Part shown: positions 5,595-8,458 of the stretch, one piece after another | How the letters are laid out: each line of letters opens with the position of its first letter | Position numbering within the stretch: the first letter of the stretch is position 1 | Source: Conexibacter sp. | GTDB taxonomy: Bacteria; Actinomycetota; Thermoleophilia; Solirubrobacterales; Solirubrobacteraceae | Assembly (NCBI GenBank): GCA_025964295.1 | Contig: JAOPZD010000501.1 | Coordinates: 1-8,458, forward strand | Length of the DNA stretch: 8,458 bases | Reading direction: 5' to 3' | Program-made: the position numbers and the translations under genes | The notes under the pieces: model-generated | The model's database searches: none | The model's input: the letters and a program-made list of their open reading frames with translations, nothing else | What the model was told of the DNA's origin: nothing

Positions 5595-6929
5595 ATGACG
5601 CTCGCCCGCGGTCTCGCGGTCGGCGCGGTCGGCGTCGCCGTCGTCGTGGCGGTGCTGCTGCTGGCCGGCGGCAACAAGCACGAGTACACGCTCGTCTTCC
5701 AGAGCGCGGGTCAGCTGGTCAAGGACAACGACGTGCAGATCGGCGGGCGCCGCATCGGCCGCGTCGCCGACATCAAGCTCAGCGACCACAACCTGGCCGA
5801 GGTCCGCATCCAGGTCGACGAGCCCTACGCGCCGCTGCACCAGGGCACGACCGCGGTGATCCGCTCCGGCTCGCTGTCGGGCGTCGCCAACCGCTACATC
5901 TCGCTCGCGCCCGGCCCCAACTCGGCGGCCAAGCTGGATGACGGCACGACGCTCGGCCTCGACAAGACGACCACGTCGGTCGACCTCGACCAGCTCTTCG
6001 ACACGCTGGACCCCAAGACGCGCAAGTCGCTGCAGGACGTCATCAAGGGCTCCTCGCAGCAGTACGACGGCAAGGGCGCGAAGGCCAACGAGGCGCTGAA
6101 GTACTTCAACCCGACGCTGTCGACGACCTCGCGCCTGGTCAACGAGCTCGACCGCGACCAGCAGTCGCTGCAGGACTTCATCATCTACACGGCGCGCGCG
6201 ACGACCGCGCTGGCCGAGCGCCGCAACGACGTCTCCAGCCTGGTCGCCAACGCCAACACGGCGTCCGGCGCGATCGCGTCCGAGAGCGACTCCCTCAACC
6301 AGGCGCTGCAGGCGCTGCCGCGCACCCTGCGCCAGGGCAACACGACGTTCGTGAACCTGCGCTCGACGCTCGACGACCTCGACCAGCTCGTCAACGCCTC
6401 CAAGCCGGTCGCGCCGAAGCTCGCGCCGTTCTTCCGGCAGCTGCGCCCGCTCGTCACCGACGCGCGCCCGACGATCCGCGACCTCAGCACGCTGATCAGC
6501 CGCCCGGGCGCCGGCAACGACCTGATCGACCTGCTCAAGAAGCAGCCGCAGCTGACCCGGGTCGCGACCCCGACCTTCCAGCACACGATCAAGGGCCTGC
6601 AGCAGGGGACGCCGGTGCTGCAGTTCATCCGGCCCTACGCGCCGGACCTGATCGGCTGGTTCCGCGACTTCGGCCAGAGCACGGCCAACTACGACGCCAA
6701 CGGCCACTTCGCCCGCATCTCGCCGATCGTCAACGCCTTCCAGTTCACCGACAACCCGGCGGGCGGCGCGCTGACCGCGCTCAAGCCCGCCGACCGCCAG
6801 GTCGGCCTGCAGTCGGGCAAGATCCGGCGCTGCCCCGGCGCGGCCACGCAGACCGCCGCCGACGGCTCCAACCCCTACGCCCCCGAGGGCTCGGACTGCG
6901 ATCCGAGCATCGTCCCGCCCGGCCCATGA
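5595..6929 (+). CDS. MCE-family protein, first mce gene of the operon
   Basis: 444 residues from ATG 5595. A hydrophobic anchor (about 5-25, VGAVGVAVVVAVLLLAGG) with no lipobox Cys implies a single-pass, uncleaved membrane anchor. The MCE domain follows at about 29-107: YTLVFQSAGQLVKDNDVQIG (31-50), GRRIGRVADI (51-60), then TAVIRSGSLSGVANRYISL (86-104). MCE domains form hexameric rings that bind lipid. Residues about 125-385 are predominantly helical with heptad-like Leu spacing and repeated RxLxPL/L-type turns (APKLAPFFRQLRPLVTDARP is one), consistent with the long helical needle that lines the lipid tunnel in mycobacterial Mce1. The C-terminus carries two cysteines (in RRCPG and SDCDP) that could form a disulfide outside the membrane, and ends in a Pro-rich tail. 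It overlaps the next mce gene by four bases (ATGA), implying coupled translation. By order it corresponds to an MceA-position subunit, but I do not assign a letter. Confidence 0.93.
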   Translation: MTLARGLAVGAVGVAVVVAVLLLAGGNKHEYTLVFQSAGQLVKDNDVQIGGRRIGRVADIKLSDHNLAEVRIQVDEPYAPLHQGTTAVIRSGSLSGVANRYISLAPGPNSAAKLDDGTTLGLDKTTTSVDLDQLFDTLDPKTRKSLQDVIKGSSQQYDGKGAKANEALKYFNPTLSTTSRLVNELDRDQQSLQDFIIYTARATTALAERRNDVSSLVANANTASGAIASESDSLNQALQALPRTLRQGNTTFVNLRSTLDDLDQLVNASKPVAPKLAPFFRQLRPLVTDARPTIRDLSTLISRPGAGNDLIDLLKKQPQLTRVATPTFQHTIKGLQQGTPVLQFIRPYAPDLIGWFRDFGQSTANYDANGHFARISPIVNAFQFTDNPAGGALTALKPADRQVGLQSGKIRRCPGAATQTAADGSNPYAPEGSDCDPSIVPPGP

Positions 6930-8458
6930 TGCGCGTCCGCCTCATCGCCGTCAGCGCCGCGCTGGCCGCCGCCGCGCTCGTCCTCGTGATCTTCGGGACG
7001 GGGGCCGGCGACGACCACAAGGGCGACTACAAGGTCCGCGCGATCTTCAGCAACGCGTTCACGGTCATCCCGGGCGAGGACGTCAAGATCTCCGGCGTCA
7101 AGGTCGGCAAGATCGCGTCGCTCGACGTCACGCCCGAGAACAAGGCCGCGGTCGTGCTCGACATCACCGAGCCCGGCTTCAAGGACTTCCGCAAGGACGC
7201 GACCTGCACGATCCGGCCGCAGTCGCTGATCGGCGAGCGCTACGTCGAGTGCACGCCGACGCAGCCCAAAGCCCCGGGCGACGCGGCCGCGCCCCAGCTC
7301 GACGAGATCAAGAAGGGCGCCGGCAAGGGCGAGTTCCTGCTGCCCGACTCCCAGACGCTCAAGCCGGTCGACATCGACCTGGTCGGCAACATCATGCGGT
7401 TGCCCTACCGCCAGCGCCTGTCGATCATCATCAACGAGCTCGGCACCGGCCTGGCGGCCAACGGCGACCAGCTGCGCCAGGCGATCAAGGAGGCCGACCC
7501 GGCCCTCCAGCAGACCGACAAGGTCCTCGCGATCCTCGCCGACCAGAACCGGACGCTGGCCGACCTGGCCAAGAACGGCGACGAGGTCCTGCGGCCGCTG
7601 GCGCGCGACAAGGCCAAGGTCGCCGACTTCATCGACAAGGCCGACAAGACCGCGGTCGCCTCGGCGCAGCGCCGCAGCGACATCGAGGCCAGCCTCCAGA
7701 AGTTCCCCTCCTTCCTGCGCCAGCTCAAGCCGACGATGCAGCGCCTGGGCGGCCTGGCCGACCAGATGACGCCGGTGCTCACCGACCTCAACGCGGCCGC
7801 GCCGGACATCAACCGCTTCATCAAGCAGCTCGGGCCGTTCAGCAAGGCGGGCACGCCGGCGCTGACGTCGCTGGGCGACAGCGCCGTGGTCGGCGACCAG
7901 GCGCTGATCAAGGCCAAGCCGATCACGACCGACCTGCGCGACTTCGCCAACCAGGCGCGGCCGACGGTGAGCAACCTCGAGGCGCTGCTGACCAGCCTGA
8001 AGTCCTCCGGCGGCATCGAGCGGCTGATGGACTTCCTCTACTTCCAGGCCGCCGCGACCAACGGCTACGACACGCTCGGCCACTACCTGCGCGCGGTGTT
8101 CGTCCTGACGTCGTGCACGACGTACTCGACCGAGCGCACGCCGGGCTGCTCGGCGAACTTCGACAAGCCTGCCGCGGGCGCCGCCTCGGTCGCCCGGGCG
8201 TCGAAGTCCTCGTCCAAGACGCCGACGGTCGCCCAGGTCAACCAGCAGATCGCCAACGGCCGCAGCCCGTACCTGGCGCGCCAGGACGCGGTCGCCGCGG
8301 GCCTGGATCCCAAGGCCTTCGACGCCGCCGCCAAGGACGACAAGGGGTCCGGGTCGGGGTCCTCGACGTCCTCCAAGTCCTCCAAGGGCGGCTCGGCGAC
8401 GACGCCGATCGGCCTGCCGACCAGCCTCTTCCCGGGCCAGCCCGCGGCGCCGAGCGCG
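6926..8458 (+). CDS. MCE-family protein, second mce gene, open at right edge
   Basis: 511 codons are open from ATG 6926 to the last base with no stop, so the C-terminus is missing. ATG 6929 is an equal alternative start; both sit on the preceding stop (ATGATG) and there is no ribosome-binding site, so translation is probably coupled. Hydrophobic anchor at 5-23 without a lipobox Cys; MCE domain about 34-110 with FSNAFTVIPGEDVKISGVKV (41-60), GKIASLDV (61-68) and TIRPQSLIGERYVECTP (95-111). C94 and C109 lie inside the MCE domain and C397 and C408 in a later conserved stretch (VFVLTSCTTY), so two disulfides are conceivable. Residues about 150-365 are a long helical region rich in regularly spaced Leu, Asp and Lys. 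From about 413 it becomes Ala/Ser/Lys-rich, with a Gly-Ser-Lys low-complexity linker (473-490), then a Pro-rich segment. It would share a heteromeric ring with the first MCE protein (inference from Mce1). Confidence 0.92.
   Translation, partial: MMRVRLIAVSAALAAAALVLVIFGTGAGDDHKGDYKVRAIFSNAFTVIPGEDVKISGVKVGKIASLDVTPENKAAVVLDITEPGFKDFRKDATCTIRPQSLIGERYVECTPTQPKAPGDAAAPQLDEIKKGAGKGEFLLPDSQTLKPVDIDLVGNIMRLPYRQRLSIIINELGTGLAANGDQLRQAIKEADPALQQTDKVLAILADQNRTLADLAKNGDEVLRPLARDKAKVADFIDKADKTAVASAQRRSDIEASLQKFPSFLRQLKPTMQRLGGLADQMTPVLTDLNAAAPDINRFIKQLGPFSKAGTPALTSLGDSAVVGDQALIKAKPITTDLRDFANQARPTVSNLEALLTSLKSSGGIERLMDFLYFQAAATNGYDTLGHYLRAVFVLTSCTTYSTERTPGCSANFDKPAAGAASVARASKSSSKTPTVAQVNQQIANGRSPYLARQDAVAAGLDPKAFDAAAKDDKGSGSGSSTSSKSSKGGSATTPIGLPTSLFPGQPAAPSA

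Noticed and set aside
5544..6707. Minus-strand open frame of 387 codons opposite the first mce gene
   Set aside because: Composition is Arg/Val/Gln/Asp-rich repetitive antisense of helical coding sequence; not a real protein.
6875..8083. Minus-strand open frame of 402 codons opposite the second mce gene
   Set aside because: The plus strand is open for 511 codons with an MCE domain and a coupled start; the antisense frame has no recognisable motif.
8328..8395. Tcc/Aag-rich stretch as a tandem repeat or CRISPR-like array
   Set aside because: It is a low-complexity Ser/Lys/Gly linker in the second MCE protein, with no regular repeat-spacer pattern.

Overview
This is high-GC DNA with dense, mostly leaderless-looking spacing, frequent GTG starts and long antisense shadow frames. 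The organism is most likely an actinobacterium. Carriage of an Mce-type lipid-import cassette together with its own ATPase would fit the Thermoleophilia/Solirubrobacterales area, but that placement is inference from gene content and style, not from a marker gene.

The left third (1-2667) lies on the minus strand. In transcription order it holds: a small Sec/lipobox lipoprotein of unknown role (2667-2041), a single-domain AraC-type regulator (2024-1602), a VOC/glyoxalase-fold protein (1591-1178), and the N-terminal 365 residues of a GH13 alpha-glucosidase (1095-1) that runs off the left edge. The first three are separated by only 16 and 10 bases and probably form one transcript. The 10-base gap between the regulator and the VOC gene is part of an 18-bp perfect palindrome that would fold over the VOC ribosome-binding region.

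A divergent intergenic region (2668-2838) follows. It carries a plus-strand promoter candidate (TTGGCA-N18-TAGACT) with an inverted repeat CGTCACGG/CCGTGACG laid over it, which looks like an operator.

The right two thirds (2839-8458) is a plus-strand operon for an Mce transport system: two YrbE/MlaE permeases (stop and start codon adjacent), an Mkl/MlaF ATPase with an acidic N-terminal extension, then at least two MCE-domain proteins joined by a 4-base ATGA overlap. The permease dimer and ATPase form the inner-membrane motor. The MCE proteins are single-pass anchored, with the MCE domain and a long helical segment outside the membrane, and would form the lipid-conducting assembly. The second MCE gene is still open at the right edge, so more mce genes probably lie beyond it. 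I found no RNA genes, CRISPR array, insertion sequence or phage signature. The window reads as core metabolic and envelope DNA rather than a novel defence or mobile system; the most interesting items are the two putative regulatory palindromes and the cassette's architecture.
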